The notes beneath the pieces are model-generated. The model was not told where the DNA came from. It searched no databases and was given only the letters and a program-made list of their open reading frames with translations. Of a stretch of 34,065 nucleotides of DNA, positions 1-9,256 are shown piece after piece. How positions within the stretch are numbered: the first letter of the stretch is position 1; each line of letters opens with the position of its first letter. The stretch comes from Stenomitos frigidus ULC18 (lineage in GTDB: Bacteria > Cyanobacteriota > Cyanobacteriia > Leptolyngbyales > Leptolyngbyaceae): assembly GCF_003003795.1 (NCBI RefSeq), contig NZ_PVWK01000021.1:1-34065 (forward strand), in the 5' to 3' direction. A program made the position numbers and the translations under genes.

Positions 1-80
1 CTCTGGCGATGTTGAGCATGCGCTGATGAATTGAGAAGGACTTTAAGGTTATTATCTCTTATAAAGCAACAGGTCTATTA

Positions 81-150
81 GTCAGCGGTCAGCGGTCAGC
101 GTCAGCGGTCAGCGGTTAAATCAAAACTCAAAACTCAAAACTCAAAACTT
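81..150. repeat. Short tandem repeat block (CAGCGGT units, then AACTCAAA units)
   Basis: Copies of a GTCAGCG-type heptamer are followed directly by four AACTCAAA-type units and a pyrimidine-rich CCCTCC stretch. The same two unit types recur at about 12072-12221, 12933-13013 and inside mfd, so this is a dispersed repeat family of this genome. Such short tandemly repeated repetitive sequences are known from filamentous cyanobacteria. Confidence 0.85.
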
Positions 151-174
151 TCATCCCTCCCCCCTCCCCCTCAC

Positions 175-255
175 ATGAATTTCCACATCGGCTGTGCTAT
201 TTGGGCGTACATAAGGTTGGCTAGGAGAGCATCCCTCTCGAAGTCCATGAACGGC
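175..255 (+). pseudogene. Remnant of the 5' end of a DUF72 gene
   Basis: Reading from the ATG at 175 gives MNFHIGCAIWAY, which matches the start of cyanobacterial DUF72 proteins (usual pattern MNF-IGCA-WAYK-W-GE). After TAC the frame is off by one base. Reading resumes one frame over as GWLGEHPSRSP and then stops. No further DUF72 similarity was seen downstream, so only about 25 codons survive. It begins right after the repeat block at 81-150. Recognition rests on memory of the family consensus. Confidence 0.45.
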
Positions 256-935
256 GTCAAAGTACGCAGCAATTAGTGTCAACCAAAGTGCTGCCATTAG
301 GCTAATTGGGGGCTTGCCAGAAGCGTAGTGTCTCTATTGACCGTTTGTTTGGGCGGTTTTAGCCATTTTCGTTCGGCTTTTCACCACTGTGTCGATGCAT
401 GATTCTAAAACGGCCTCCTCTCTGTCCAACTTGGACTCGTTTGCCGATCGTCTGCCACCCCTCATGAATACTGCAGGCTAAGGCAAACATGGCCGCTGCT
501 TGTAAAAAAATATGACGAAGACGTTAAATCCACAGTTTACTTATCGGAAAATGTGTGTATACGAGATTGGACATCCTTTCTGGTGGGGCAATTCTTAACT
601 AATTGCTGCTTTGGTAGTCATGGTGATCCTGTTTCTTCATAGAAGCGCAAGCGGCAAAGACCGTCTGTTTAGCCTTGAGGTCTGTAGCCATACCCATTTT
701 CCCATAGGGCTAAGAGGCGCTTTTGGGCGAGTGCTGTAGGCTACACGCAAAAGCGGCAGAGAGATGTTAACAAGAGATGAACCTGGGGTAATGTCCCGAG
801 TTTAGTGACCGCCTGAAGATTCGTTTTGGATCTTCGCAATGACGACTTTTCGGGAACGTTTCGAGGCAGTAAGTGACCACATGTCTTTCCTGTCAAATTT
901 ACAGTGCCAATTTAGATCCGGTGTGAGGAGTACCC
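256..935. other. Intergenic stretch without recognisable gene
   Basis: I see no convincing coding region on either strand. Short open frames exist, for example a 28-codon frame from the ATG at 395, but none has support from composition or family resemblance. The last 30 bases carry the ribosome binding site of the gene at 936. Confidence 0.6.
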
Positions 936-1460
936 ATGCTTGAGGCGATCGCGCGTACGCTCATTTGTCAATTGATGGTCGCCTGGTTATTACTAGTGCT
1001 TGGTGATTTTTTTTCTACCTTTTGCTATCACGTCCCTGAACATGTTTTTGGTAGCCTTCATCTCAAAACTCACCATTCCGCGAAAAAAACGTTTCGCCAC
1101 TACGCTATTTTGACGTTCAACATGCAAGTGTTGCTTGACGGCCTTTTGGGCGCGCTACCGTATTTGTTGGTTGCTGCCGCGCTGTGGTCATTTTCACCGA
1201 TCGGCGTGATCACTGGGCTACTGTTTGGTCAGTTTCATGTTTGGTGGCGACATGTGAATGCCCTGGGTTGGCAAACGCCAAAGCCGATCGTGCTTCTGTG
1301 TCAGCTTCTCTTCATCACCACCCCAGAACAGCACTGGTTGCACCATCAGAAAACAAATATGGGCTTTGGCGACATTTTCACTTTCTTTGAGCAGCCTGCC
1401 AGAGCCTGGATGCGATTATTACGCTGGCTCAGGCTCCAGCTGCGGTATTCGCCTGTCTAG
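936..1460 (+). CDS. Fatty acid hydroxylase / sterol desaturase-like membrane protein
   Basis: A 174-residue membrane protein with three histidine clusters: HLKTHH at about 42-47, HVWWRH at about 101-106 and HWLHH at about 133-137. These are the di-iron ligand boxes of the fatty acid hydroxylase/sterol desaturase superfamily. Hydrophobic segments lie at about 8-25, 65-88 and 117-128. Members hydroxylate or desaturate lipid or carotenoid substrates in membranes, but the substrate here cannot be read from the sequence. It is shorter than most family members (often 200-300 residues), so it may be a compact subfamily. The start is supported by GAGGAG six bases before the ATG. It converges with the gene at 1690. 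Confidence 0.75.
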   Translation: MLEAIARTLICQLMVAWLLLVLGDFFSTFCYHVPEHVFGSLHLKTHHSAKKTFRHYAILTFNMQVLLDGLLGALPYLLVAAALWSFSPIGVITGLLFGQFHVWWRHVNALGWQTPKPIVLLCQLLFITTPEQHWLHHQKTNMGFGDIFTFFEQPARAWMRLLRWLRLQLRYSPV

Positions 1461-1621
1461 GAAGTTTGATTAGCTCGCTGAGGGCGATCGTCTCAGTTAG
1501 TTCACTGCAGGCGATCGTACTGCTTTCCACTGCCATCAACAGCGCCTGAGACGTGAGAGCAACTCATAGCACCCACCCACGTTAGCGTTCCATTAGAGCA
1601 AGCTCATCTCAAATAGTCTTG

Positions 1622-1672
1622 CGTAGGGGCGTTTTGCGTTTCTTGTCTGCCGCAGGCTATCACGTCCCTACG
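1622..1672. repeat. Small palindromic element between convergent genes
   Basis: The arms CGTAGGGGCGT (1622-1632) and ACGTCCCTACG (1662-1672) are inverted copies with one mismatch. The interior TTTCTTGTCTGCCGCAGGC closely resembles a stretch inside the mfd insertion near 30530-30560, which suggests a shared mobile repeat family. It lies just downstream of both convergent genes and could act as a transcription barrier. Confidence 0.6.
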
Positions 1673-1689
1673 TCTTTGATGCTCACTCC

Positions 1690-2232
1690 TTACAGTCGAT
1701 CCACGGCCTTAAGCAAGGTCTCGATGCTGGCGTTGTGATCCAGGAATGAGAACAGGTGCTTGTAGCGGAGTTGACCAACCTTATTCAGCACAAATTGCGC
1801 GGGAAGTGGTGCACCCAGCGCTTGCCCAGTCTGATAAGCACGGAAGTTATTACAGCTTGGGTCGCTTAAAAGAGGCATTTTTAAGCCCAAATCCTTCACA
1901 ACGGTTTTGCTTTGCCGTAAGTCGGTGCTGGTGATCATCAATAGTTCAACATCGCGATCGAGAAACTCTTCGTAGCTCTCATTCAGCGCCTTGATATGTG
2001 GAAAGCAAAAGGGACAATACTGCTTTTCGGTAAAAATGCGCGTAAAAGCCAGTACAACGGGTCTACGACGGCGAAAGTCTGTCAGCGTCACCGATCGCCC
2101 ATTCGTCACATCTGTCAACTCAAAGCTAGGCGTGATCATGCCCTTTGCCAACGAGTTTGTCGCAGGAATAGGTAAGAAATTGTTGAAAAAACGCTGGTTG
2201 AGTAGTCCGCTAAAATCCGTAGACGTGAGCAT
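1690..2232 (-). CDS. Peroxiredoxin / AhpC-TSA-like redoxin protein
   Basis: 180 residues with a thioredoxin-fold redoxin layout. An N-terminal strand region (PSFELTDVTNGRSVTLTDF, about 35-53) precedes a hydrophobic strand, a C73-P-F-C76 pair at the expected active-site position, and the later strand VELLMITSTD. A third cysteine is C127. The expected role is thiol-dependent reduction of peroxides or disulfides in the cytosol. The canonical PxxxTxxC peroxiredoxin motif is not clear, so a more general thiol-disulfide role is possible. It follows the acetate kinase gene on the same strand with a gap of about 70 bases. Confidence 0.7.
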   Translation of the reverse strand: MLTSTDFSGLLNQRFFNNFLPIPATNSLAKGMITPSFELTDVTNGRSVTLTDFRRRRPVVLAFTRIFTEKQYCPFCFPHIKALNESYEEFLDRDVELLMITSTDLRQSKTVVKDLGLKMPLLSDPSCNNFRAYQTGQALGAPLPAQFVLNKVGQLRYKHLFSFLDHNASIETLLKAVDRL

Positions 2233-2299
2233 GGGAAAGGGTTAGAGGGTAAATGATACGTTCAGCTTGATTCTAGATGAAAAGGTTGCAGTCATGTGT

Positions 2300-3514
2300 C
2301 TACTGCATGAGGCGATAACAGTCCTGCGCGATCGCCCAATCTTCTTGAGTATGGATGACAAAGATGCGGGTGGTTGAATCTGCGGTCGCAATCTCTTGAT
2401 CAACAGGATGGTTTTGATTTTTTTCTAAGTCAAGTTTCAGTCCCATAAACTCAAAGTTCTGGCAGGCAAGGGCGCGGACGATCGGCGCATTTTCGCCCAC
2501 GCCTGCGGTGAAAACGAGTGCATCCAAGCCACCGAGACTGGCAAGCATGTCACCCATGCACGATCGCAGGCGATGAATGTAAATATCCAGCGCTAACTTT
2601 GCCTGGTTGTTTCCGGCTTCGATCGCGGCCAGCACCTGACGGAGATCGGCTGACACACTGGAGATGCCCATTAGCCCAGAGGCTTTGTTCAGTTCGTGAT
2701 CTAACTGATCGGCAGTGTAGCCTTCCTGCCGCATGAGGTAAATGAGAATACTGGGATCAACAGAACCGGAGCGAGTGCCCATCATCAACCCTTCCAGGGG
2801 AGTGAAACCCATTGTCGTATCGATACTGTGTCCATGCTGAATGGCAGAGAGGGAGCAACCATTACCCAGATGGCAGATGATTAGCCGCAGGTCGTGCAGA
2901 TCGCGGTTGAGCAGTTGGGCAGTCCGTTGTGCGCAGTACTGATGGCTGATGCCGTGGAACCCATAGCGCCGAATGCCCAGATCGACCCACTTGTAAGGAC
3001 CAGGATAAATGGCAGCCGCGTCTGGAATTTGGCTATGGAACGCGGTGTCAAAAACGGCGATTTGCGGCACGTCCTTACCCAACGCCAGTTCGATCGCGTC
3101 AATACCCTCCAGGTTCGCGGGATTGTGTACCGGAGCTAGCACTGCCAGTTGAGCGATCGCGGCTTTCACGTCTGGTGTGACGCGCACACTCTGTCGATAG
3201 TCTTGCCCGCCATGCACCACGCGATGCCCAACGACGTCGATCGCTGACGGGTGATCAATGACGTTGGTATCACCTTGCCACAGGGTTTCTAGCATGTGGG
3301 CAATGACTTCGGGGCGCTGCTGCACGGGTATCTTTTCCTCTAACACCGCGCCTGCTGACGTTTTGACCTTAATTTCTGCCAAACCCTGGTGATGCGTCCA
3401 GTCTACGCTCGCTTCCCACAGTGGTTCAGGAGGCTGTTCTGGTAGTCGATCGCCGACCTCATAAAGGCAACTTTTTTGGCTACTTGAGCCTGCATTCAGG
3501 ATCAATATTTTCAT
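2300..3514 (-). CDS. ackA: Acetate kinase
   Basis: 404 residues, the usual length for acetate kinase, which interconverts acetyl phosphate plus ADP with acetate plus ATP. The ASKHA-fold start ILNAGSSSQKS carries the metal/phosphate-site Asn7. The nucleotide-binding segments ICHLGNGCSLSAI and VFTAGVGENAPIVR are present. It lies downstream of phosphoketolase and lactate dehydrogenase on the same strand. Phosphoketolase makes acetyl phosphate, so this kinase would harvest its ATP. A 319-base gap holding a terminator-like hairpin and a palindromic element separates it from the dehydrogenase, so it probably has its own promoter. Confidence 0.97.
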   Translation of the reverse strand: MKILILNAGSSSQKSCLYEVGDRLPEQPPEPLWEASVDWTHHQGLAEIKVKTSAGAVLEEKIPVQQRPEVIAHMLETLWQGDTNVIDHPSAIDVVGHRVVHGGQDYRQSVRVTPDVKAAIAQLAVLAPVHNPANLEGIDAIELALGKDVPQIAVFDTAFHSQIPDAAAIYPGPYKWVDLGIRRYGFHGISHQYCAQRTAQLLNRDLHDLRLIICHLGNGCSLSAIQHGHSIDTTMGFTPLEGLMMGTRSGSVDPSILIYLMRQEGYTADQLDHELNKASGLMGISSVSADLRQVLAAIEAGNNQAKLALDIYIHRLRSCMGDMLASLGGLDALVFTAGVGENAPIVRALACQNFEFMGLKLDLEKNQNHPVDQEIATADSTTRIFVIHTQEDWAIAQDCYRLMQ

Positions 3515-3649
3515 GGGTCAGCTTTCTAAAAGGCGTGGATTAGATAACCGATCGCTCCAGGATATGACTGGTACGGCTAGACAGTAAACCCTGCAACCAG
3601 GGTGTTGCTACCCCGATTTAACCAGTTCTGGCGAAAAAGATAGTCAGTC

Positions 3650-3715
3650 GTAGGGGTGGATTTGGGCGATACGTGATCAGTTTTGGCATGGCTGAATGGC
3701 AAAACCTACCCCTCC
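3650..3715. repeat. Palindromic repeat element (MITE-like)
   Basis: The imperfect inverted ends TAGGGGTGGATTTGGGC and GGCAAAACCTACCCCT flank an inner GTTTTGGCAT/ATGGCAAAAC stem. The layout matches the element at 7743-7801 (arms AGGGCAGGTTTG and GGCAAAACCTGCCCT), so the two are probably the same family. Confidence 0.6.
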
Positions 3716-3744
3716 AGGTATTTGGTTACGAATCTGATTTGAAC

Positions 3745-3784
3745 AATAAAAGGCAGAATCCAGTAAGATCAAGCCTTTCTGCCT
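3745..3784 (-). terminator. Terminator-like hairpin after the lactate dehydrogenase gene
   Basis: On the minus strand AGGCAGAA pairs with TTCTGCCT across an 18-base loop and is followed by TTTATT. It lies about 50 bases past the stop codon at 3834, so it would end transcripts of the dehydrogenase before ackA. Confidence 0.55.
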
Positions 3785-3833
3785 CCTGCCCATTGCCGAC
3801 AACATACGTAGCTGAGAACAGCCCTGGAAGCAT

Positions 3834-4859
3834 TCACACAGATCCCATTACAGCTACTTTTTTAGTCGCTTTGATTTCATTAGCACAGGGGTGCCCCTGC
3901 TCAAAATCAGTGAGATTGGAAAGCGTTGTTCTGGCAATACTTTCCAGTGCATCTCTCGTAAAGAACGCCTGATGAGCCGTAATCACCACATTTGAAAACG
4001 ATTGGAGCTGTTGAAACGCATCATCCTGGATGACAGTATCGGACAGATCTTCAAAGAAAAGATTGTCTTCCTGTTCGTAAACATCAATGCCAAGGTACCC
4101 AATTTGACCCGTTTTGATACCCTTAATCACGGCTTTGGTATCGATGAGCCCGCCGCGACTGGTATTAATGAGCATCACTCCAGGTTTCATCTGATTGATG
4201 GTGTTGGCGTTGATCAAATGATGGGTTTCAGGCAGAAGAGGGCAATGGAGTGAAAGAATGTCAGCGTTTTCCAATAACTCAGATAATTCGACATAACGAG
4301 ATGCGCCGATCGCCTCAAATTCAGGATTGGGATAGGCGTCATAGCCCAGCAGCGAACAGCCAAAACCGTGCATAATACGGGCAAAAATCAGCCCGATTTT
4401 ACCTGTTCCAATGATGCCAACCGTGCGACCGTGGAGGTTAAAACCCAACAGACCATCCAGAGAAAAATTGTCATCGCGCACCCGGTTGTAAGCCCGATAC
4501 AGCTTGCGATTCAGCATTAAGATGAGTCCGACTGTGTGTTCCGCAACCGCATAGGGTGAATAGGCAGGGACGCGCACGACTTTAATCTCGACCGCCGCCG
4601 CCGCGTGCAAGTCTACGTTGTTGAAGCCAGCAGACCGCAAAGCGATGACGCGTGTGCCGTTTGCAGCCAGCGTTGCTAGCGTTTGGGCATTAGCGATGTC
4701 ATTGACAAAAAGGCAAACTGCCGGAAAGCCTTCTGCAAGCGAAGCGGTTAGCTCATTCAGTTGTGGTTCCAGAAACACCAGCTCATGATTGTGATCAACG
4801 TTAGCGGCTTCCAGAAACTGGCGATCGTATTTTTTGGTACTGAAAACAACAACTTTCAT
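3834..4859 (-). CDS. D-2-hydroxyacid dehydrogenase, probably D-lactate dehydrogenase
   Basis: 341 residues from the ATG at 4859. An upstream in-frame start at 4880 would add MRYRRKP, but family proteins begin MKVVVFSTKKYD. The NAD-binding motif GIIGTGKIG lies at about 148-156. The catalytic set is Arg in NTSRGG (about 235), Glu in the DVYEQE segment (about 262-264) and His in TAHQAF (about 296). It would reduce pyruvate to D-lactate with NADH, or act on a close 2-oxoacid. It lies between phosphoketolase and acetate kinase on the same strand, which fits redox balancing in fermentation. Substrate preference is inferred from subfamily resemblance (ldhA-like). Confidence 0.88.
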   Translation of the reverse strand: MKVVVFSTKKYDRQFLEAANVDHNHELVFLEPQLNELTASLAEGFPAVCLFVNDIANAQTLATLAANGTRVIALRSAGFNNVDLHAAAAVEIKVVRVPAYSPYAVAEHTVGLILMLNRKLYRAYNRVRDDNFSLDGLLGFNLHGRTVGIIGTGKIGLIFARIMHGFGCSLLGYDAYPNPEFEAIGASRYVELSELLENADILSLHCPLLPETHHLINANTINQMKPGVMLINTSRGGLIDTKAVIKGIKTGQIGYLGIDVYEQEDNLFFEDLSDTVIQDDAFQQLQSFSNVVITAHQAFFTRDALESIARTTLSNLTDFEQGHPCANEIKATKKVAVMGSV

Positions 4860-4918
4860 GGGTTTACGCCTGTATCGCAACGGTCAAACTTAAGCTTGCC
4901 TTCTCAGTTCAATGTGCT

Positions 4919-4959
4919 GCAAAGACCGCCGCTTTCTTGAAGAAAGTGGCGGTCTTTGC
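4919..4959 (-). terminator. Very strong hairpin between phosphoketolase and dehydrogenase genes
   Basis: GCAAAGACCGCC-GCTTTC pairs with GAAAG-TGGCGGTCTTTGC, an 18-pair stem with one G-T pair and a five-base loop. It begins three bases past the xfp stop. It lacks a clean T run afterwards, so it may be a factor-assisted terminator or a 3'-end stabiliser that lowers dehydrogenase expression relative to xfp. Confidence 0.65.
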
Positions 4960-4962
4960 TAC

Positions 4963-7398
4963 CTAATACGGCCATTTCCAGTTCAGCGTATCGGGTCGAT
5001 CTTCACCATATTCGTAGGCATAGTTACGGCAACTGATCTGTTCATTCTTGAACTTCTCCTTCGCATGAGCACCGGCCACCTTGAGTTTAGGCACGCGATC
5101 AATCACATCCATCGCAATGCTGAAGCGATCGATCTGGTTGTTAATCGCCAATTCCAACGGTGTGTTAATGTTGCCTTTCTCTTTATAGCCGCGCACATGC
5201 AGGTTGTCGTGATTGGTGCGGCGATACGTCAGACGATGGATCAACCAGGGATAGGCGTGGAAGTTGAAGATAATGGGCTTGTCGATCGTGAATAAGGAGT
5301 CGAAATCGCGATCGCTCAATCCATGTGGATGTTCCGTATGGGGCTGCAGCTTGAAGAGATCCACCACATTGATGAACCGAATCTTGAGATCGGGGAACTC
5401 CTCTCGCAGCATGACATTTGCTGCCAGTGCTTCTAGCGTGGGAATATCCCCCGCCGTTGCCAAAACCACATCCGGTTCTTCACCCTGGTCGTTGCTCGCC
5501 CAACCCCAAATGCCAATACCCTTCGTGCAGTGCTCGATCGCCGCGTCCATGCTCAGGAACTGCAGGTGGAGCTGCTTGTCCGACACGATGATATTGATAT
5601 AGTTCTTACTCTTCAAACAATGATCGGTAACCGATAGCAGCGAATTCACATCCGGTGGCAGGTAGATGCGCACCACATCGGGGCTTTTGTTCAACGCTAG
5701 ATCCAAAAAACCAGGATCTTGATGGGTAAAGCCATTGTGGTCTTGTCGCCAGACGGTAGAGGTGATCAACCAGTTCAGTGATGCCACATCCGCTCGCCAC
5801 GCAATGTGGTTGCAGATTTCCAGCCATTTAGCGTGCTGGTTGAACATGGAATCAATCACATGTACAAAGGACTCATAGGTCGAGAAGAACCCATGTCGTC
5901 CGGTGAGCAAATACCCTTCTAGCCAACCTTCTAGCGTGTGCTCGCTCAGCATTTCCATTACCCGACCATCGGGCGACAGTTCACCACCATCGGCATCTTC
6001 AGGTAAGTATTCAGCAATCCAAAACTTCTTGCTGACTTCGTAGATGGCTTGCAGCTTGTTGGAGGTATTTTCATCAGGCCCGAAGACGCGGAAGTTGGTT
6101 GGGTTCAACCGCATCACGTCGCGCAAAAACACACCCAATGGCTTAGTGTTTTCCACTTCAATCTGTGCAGGCTTGGGAATATCCACACCATATTGACGGA
6201 AATCGGGCATCCGCAAATCTTTCCGCAGCAGCCCCCCGTTCGCGTGAGGATTGGCACTCATGCGCCGAGTGCCTTCCGGTGCCAACGCCTTGAGTTCCGG
6301 TACCAATTTGCCACTCTTGTCAAACGCCGTTTCTGGATGATAGCTTCGCAGCCATGTTTCCAATTGTTTTAAGTGCTCCGGATTTTTGTGCATGCCTGAG
6401 AGCGGTACTTGGTGCGATCGCCAGAACCCTTCCACCTTATGCCCATCGACATCACCAGGGCCTGTCCAGCCTTTGGGCGTTCGCAGCACAATCATCGGGT
6501 AACGGGGCAGTTTCGCCTCGCCACTACTGCGAGCCTGTTCTCGAAGGCTCAGGATATCTTCGATGCAGCGATCGAGCGTTGCCGCCATCGCCTGGTGCAT
6601 GCTTTCGGGATCAGACCCTTCTACAAAGTAAGGCTGATAGCCATAGCCCAGGAAGAGATGCTCCAGATCGGCATGGCTGATGCGAGACAGAATCGTGGGG
6701 TTGTTAATTTTGTAGCCGTTCAAGTGCAGAATCGGTAGCACAGCTCCATCCCGCAGCGGGTTCAGAAACTTGTTAGAATGCCATGCGGTTGCTAATGGCC
6801 CCGTTTCCGATTCTCCATCACCCACCACGACTGCACTGATCAAAGCGGGATTGTCAAAGACCGTCCCAAAGCCATGAGAAAGGCTATAGCCCAGTTCCCC
6901 GCCCTCATGCACCGATCCCGGCGTCTCAGGCGTACAGTGGCTACCGATGCCACCAGGAAACGAAAACTGCCGAAAGAACTTCAGCATCCCCTCCACATCT
7001 TCGCTTTTGTCGGGATAGACTTCAGAATAGGTGCCTTCCAAATAAACCGGAGCCAGCACACCGGGCGCACCATGCCCAGGCCCTGACAGGTAGATCATAT
7101 CGAGGTCATATTTCTTGATCACCCGATTCAGATGAACCCAGATGAAGGCCTGACCGGGGCTTGATCCCCAGTGCCCCAACAAGCGACTTTTGACATGCTC
7201 TGTGGTTAACGGCTCACTCAATAGCGGATTGTGACGCAAATAAATCATCCCCACCGCCAAGTAACAGGCGGCTTGCCAATAAGCGTGCGTTTTACGGAGT
7301 GCTTCAGCACTGAGAGGCGCACCCTCAACCGTCGATCGCGCTATTCCAAAAGCACTAATAGAGGTATTACTCACTGCTTTAGAAGGTGTTGCTACCAT
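4963..7398 (-). CDS. xfp: Phosphoketolase (xylulose-5-phosphate/fructose-6-phosphate)
   Basis: 811 residues, within the usual 790-825. It cleaves xylulose 5-phosphate or fructose 6-phosphate with phosphate to acetyl phosphate plus glyceraldehyde 3-phosphate or erythrose 4-phosphate, using thiamine diphosphate. Diagnostic segments are GHWGSSPG at 75-82, GPGHGAPG at 106-113 and the thiamine diphosphate/metal motif GDGESETG at 193-200. GAGG stands about 12 bases before the ATG. It heads a same-strand series xfp, D-LDH-like, ackA. In cyanobacteria phosphoketolase supports carbon flow to acetate in dark or mixotrophic conditions. Which substrate is preferred cannot be read. Confidence 0.97.
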   Translation of the reverse strand: MVATPSKAVSNTSISAFGIARSTVEGAPLSAEALRKTHAYWQAACYLAVGMIYLRHNPLLSEPLTTEHVKSRLLGHWGSSPGQAFIWVHLNRVIKKYDLDMIYLSGPGHGAPGVLAPVYLEGTYSEVYPDKSEDVEGMLKFFRQFSFPGGIGSHCTPETPGSVHEGGELGYSLSHGFGTVFDNPALISAVVVGDGESETGPLATAWHSNKFLNPLRDGAVLPILHLNGYKINNPTILSRISHADLEHLFLGYGYQPYFVEGSDPESMHQAMAATLDRCIEDILSLREQARSSGEAKLPRYPMIVLRTPKGWTGPGDVDGHKVEGFWRSHQVPLSGMHKNPEHLKQLETWLRSYHPETAFDKSGKLVPELKALAPEGTRRMSANPHANGGLLRKDLRMPDFRQYGVDIPKPAQIEVENTKPLGVFLRDVMRLNPTNFRVFGPDENTSNKLQAIYEVSKKFWIAEYLPEDADGGELSPDGRVMEMLSEHTLEGWLEGYLLTGRHGFFSTYESFVHVIDSMFNQHAKWLEICNHIAWRADVASLNWLITSTVWRQDHNGFTHQDPGFLDLALNKSPDVVRIYLPPDVNSLLSVTDHCLKSKNYINIIVSDKQLHLQFLSMDAAIEHCTKGIGIWGWASNDQGEEPDVVLATAGDIPTLEALAANVMLREEFPDLKIRFINVVDLFKLQPHTEHPHGLSDRDFDSLFTIDKPIIFNFHAYPWLIHRLTYRRTNHDNLHVRGYKEKGNINTPLELAINNQIDRFSIAMDVIDRVPKLKVAGAHAKEKFKNEQISCRNYAYEYGEDRPDTLNWKWPY

Positions 7399-8258
7399 AA
7401 CTCGCCCTCGCGTAAGGTGGACTGAAATGACTGCAGTTAGACTTAACGACTTTCACTGAGAAAGGAAGTAGTGATACATGTTTAAGGCAATCACACCTGA
7501 ACTATTGAACGGTCAAACAACGAAATAGCCAACGCGGCTAATGATGCTGTCAGTTTGTGAAGTAAGCCTTACCTCTACGTTAAAACTTCTTTGCCGAGAC
7601 TCATTGACCAATGAGTAAACCATCAATCTCTATGTGAGAGTGTAAGTGGAAAACATCTAAAAAGGTAAATATAAAGATAAAAATGAGCTTAAGAAACGCA
7701 AACAGAATCTTAAGAAGATTTTTAGCCAACAAAAAATCCCTCAGGGCAGGTTTGACACAGAGCGATCGTCTACAGGCAAAGACGTTGGCAAAACCTGCCC
7801 TCTACCAAGCGGCACCTTTTTTCTCGGAAATCACCTAAAAGAAGAATAAGGATTCACTTTGCGCTGGTTGTAGCGCGTATCCGAGCAGCGAATTGCTCTG
7901 GCGATCGCTATAAAGCTGAGACTATTAGGTTCAAAGAGACTATGTAGACGTTGCTCCTAGACGGAGGTGGCACCCCTCTTCCCGTCTTCACTCATACAAT
8001 TACTGATAGATGGAACGGCTAATATTTTACCGTTTATAAGCTTCTGGCAGCCTCATTTTAAGCGTTATCCTAAATCTTGCGGATGACTTAATGACTACTC
8101 TATCCTGGTAAGGCTGTCAGCCTCATTAATATCTGATTAAGCTTACGCTAGCCTTGTTATTCCTAAGCTGTTATTCCTGAGAGTGTTAAAACTATGTAAT
8201 TTTGGCTCCTAACATTAGCTAAACGCTGCTACCGTTAATTGCCATTAAGTTTCAGATC
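7399..8258. other. Long intergenic region between divergent xfp and amidotransferase genes
   Basis: The region must hold the xfp promoter and leader on the minus strand and probably the promoter of the gene at 8378. I see no supportable gene. Visible structure is the palindromic element at 7743-7801, a HIP1 site near 7908, and two similar short segments (CAGCCTCATT near 8050 and 8117). No known riboswitch was recognised. Confidence 0.6.
7743..7801. repeat. Palindromic repeat element (MITE-like)
   Basis: The arms AGGGCAGGTTTG and GGCAAAACCTGCCCT are inverted copies around a spacer of about 32 bases. The element is related to the one at 3650-3715 by arm sequence and size. Confidence 0.65.
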
Positions 8259-8353
8259 TACAGCGGTTTTCAGGTGAGTGAGGTACAAAATAATGTCTGA
8301 AGCCCTTGTATAGGGTTCTTTGCCGTACCTCATCTAGGTCGAAACCGCTGTAT
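8259..8353. repeat. 95-base MITE-like palindromic element
   Basis: The outer arms TACAGCGGTTT and AAACCGCTGTA are perfect inverted repeats. A second inner pair is GAGGTAC/GTACCTC. It ends 24 bases before the ATG at 8378, so it may supply the promoter or leader of that gene. The terminal-repeat structure suggests a non-autonomous insertion element. No transposase is present. Confidence 0.75.
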
Positions 8354-8377
8354 AAGGTGTAAATAAATATTGCTTCC

Positions 8378-9166
8378 ATGTGTCAACTATTAGGAATGAA
8401 CTGCAACGTCCCGACCGATATCTGCTTTTCGTTTGAAGGCTTCTCGTCACGCGGCGGCAAAACCGATGAGCACCGAGATGGGTGGGGCATTGCTTTTTTT
8501 GAAGGTGTTGGCTGTCGCATTTTTCTGGATGAGAAACCATCAGTGCTCTCGCCGATCGCGGAGTTGGTGCGTCAATACCCGATTAAATCCACACATGTCA
8601 TTGCCCACATCCGCAAAGCGACGTTTGGTGTCGTTGCGCTTGAAAATTGCCATCCGTTTCAGCGAGAACTGTGGGGACGGTATTGGGTCTTTGCCCACAA
8701 TGGCGACTTGCCAGACTTTGATCCAGAAAACACGCCGTTTTACCATCCAGTCGGCCAAACGGATAGCGAACGAGCGTTCTGCTTGATCCTCAATACGCTG
8801 CGACAGTCTTTCCCGGCTGGGAAACCACCGTTGAGTCAGCTCTATCCAATCTTGCAAGCAGTGACACGCACGATCGCCAATAGCGGTAGCTTCAACTACT
8901 TGCTTTCTGATGGAGAGCATTTCTTTGCCCATTGCTCGACTAAGCTTTGCTACGTGGTGCGGCAGGCTCCCTTCGCAGCCGCACACTTGATTGATGCCGA
9001 CATCACGGTTGATTTTCAAGAACTGACAACACCGCGCGATCGCGTCGCCATTATCACAACAGTACCGTTGACCGACAATGAAGCCTGGACAACCCTGCAA
9101 CCCGGCGAACTGCTGGTGTTCCAGGACGGACTGCCACTGGCGTCTGATGTCTTGGGAGATGGTTAA
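8378..9166 (+). CDS. Class II glutamine amidotransferase (YafJ/EgtC-like)
   Basis: 262 residues beginning Met-Cys-Gln, where Cys2 becomes the N-terminal nucleophile after Met removal. Ntn-type amidotransferase segments follow: DEHRDGWGIAFF, HVIAHIRKAT, VFAHNGDLPDF and QTDSERAFCLIL. The protein would hydrolyse glutamine or a gamma-glutamyl bond. No synthase domain is attached, so this is the stand-alone YafJ-like type whose physiological acceptor is uncertain. The gene lies 24 bases after a palindromic element and converges with the EamA gene. Confidence 0.88.
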   Translation: MCQLLGMNCNVPTDICFSFEGFSSRGGKTDEHRDGWGIAFFEGVGCRIFLDEKPSVLSPIAELVRQYPIKSTHVIAHIRKATFGVVALENCHPFQRELWGRYWVFAHNGDLPDFDPENTPFYHPVGQTDSERAFCLILNTLRQSFPAGKPPLSQLYPILQAVTRTIANSGSFNYLLSDGEHFFAHCSTKLCYVVRQAPFAAAHLIDADITVDFQELTTPRDRVAIITTVPLTDNEAWTTLQPGELLVFQDGLPLASDVLGDG

Positions 9167-9200
9167 GGATCGGAACTGTATCAAGGTGCAATGCTCTGGG

Positions 9201-9226
9201 TAGAGACATGGATTGCGATGTCTCTA
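9201..9226. terminator. Hairpin between convergent genes
   Basis: TAGAGACAT (9201-9209) and ATGTCTCTA (9218-9226) form a perfect nine-pair stem with an eight-base loop. It lies between the convergent stops at 9166 and 9257 and could serve both as a bidirectional terminator. The GTAGAGAC-type palindrome is a common dispersed repeat in cyanobacteria. Confidence 0.6.
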
Positions 9227-9256
9227 TAGAAGCTTCAAGACGACTCATCGCGTTGC

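Noticed and set aside
170-330. Minus-strand frame with a hydrophobic stretch (MAALWLTLIAAYFDAVHG)
   Set aside because: It opposes the better supported DUF72 remnant and runs into tandem repeats; no homologous family recognised.
395-481. Short open frame (28 codons) in the left intergenic region
   Set aside because: No ribosome site or family support; length expected by chance.
3673-3972. 99-residue plus-strand frame over the dehydrogenase 3' end
   Set aside because: It spans a palindromic element, a terminator-like hairpin and the end of the dehydrogenase gene on the other strand.
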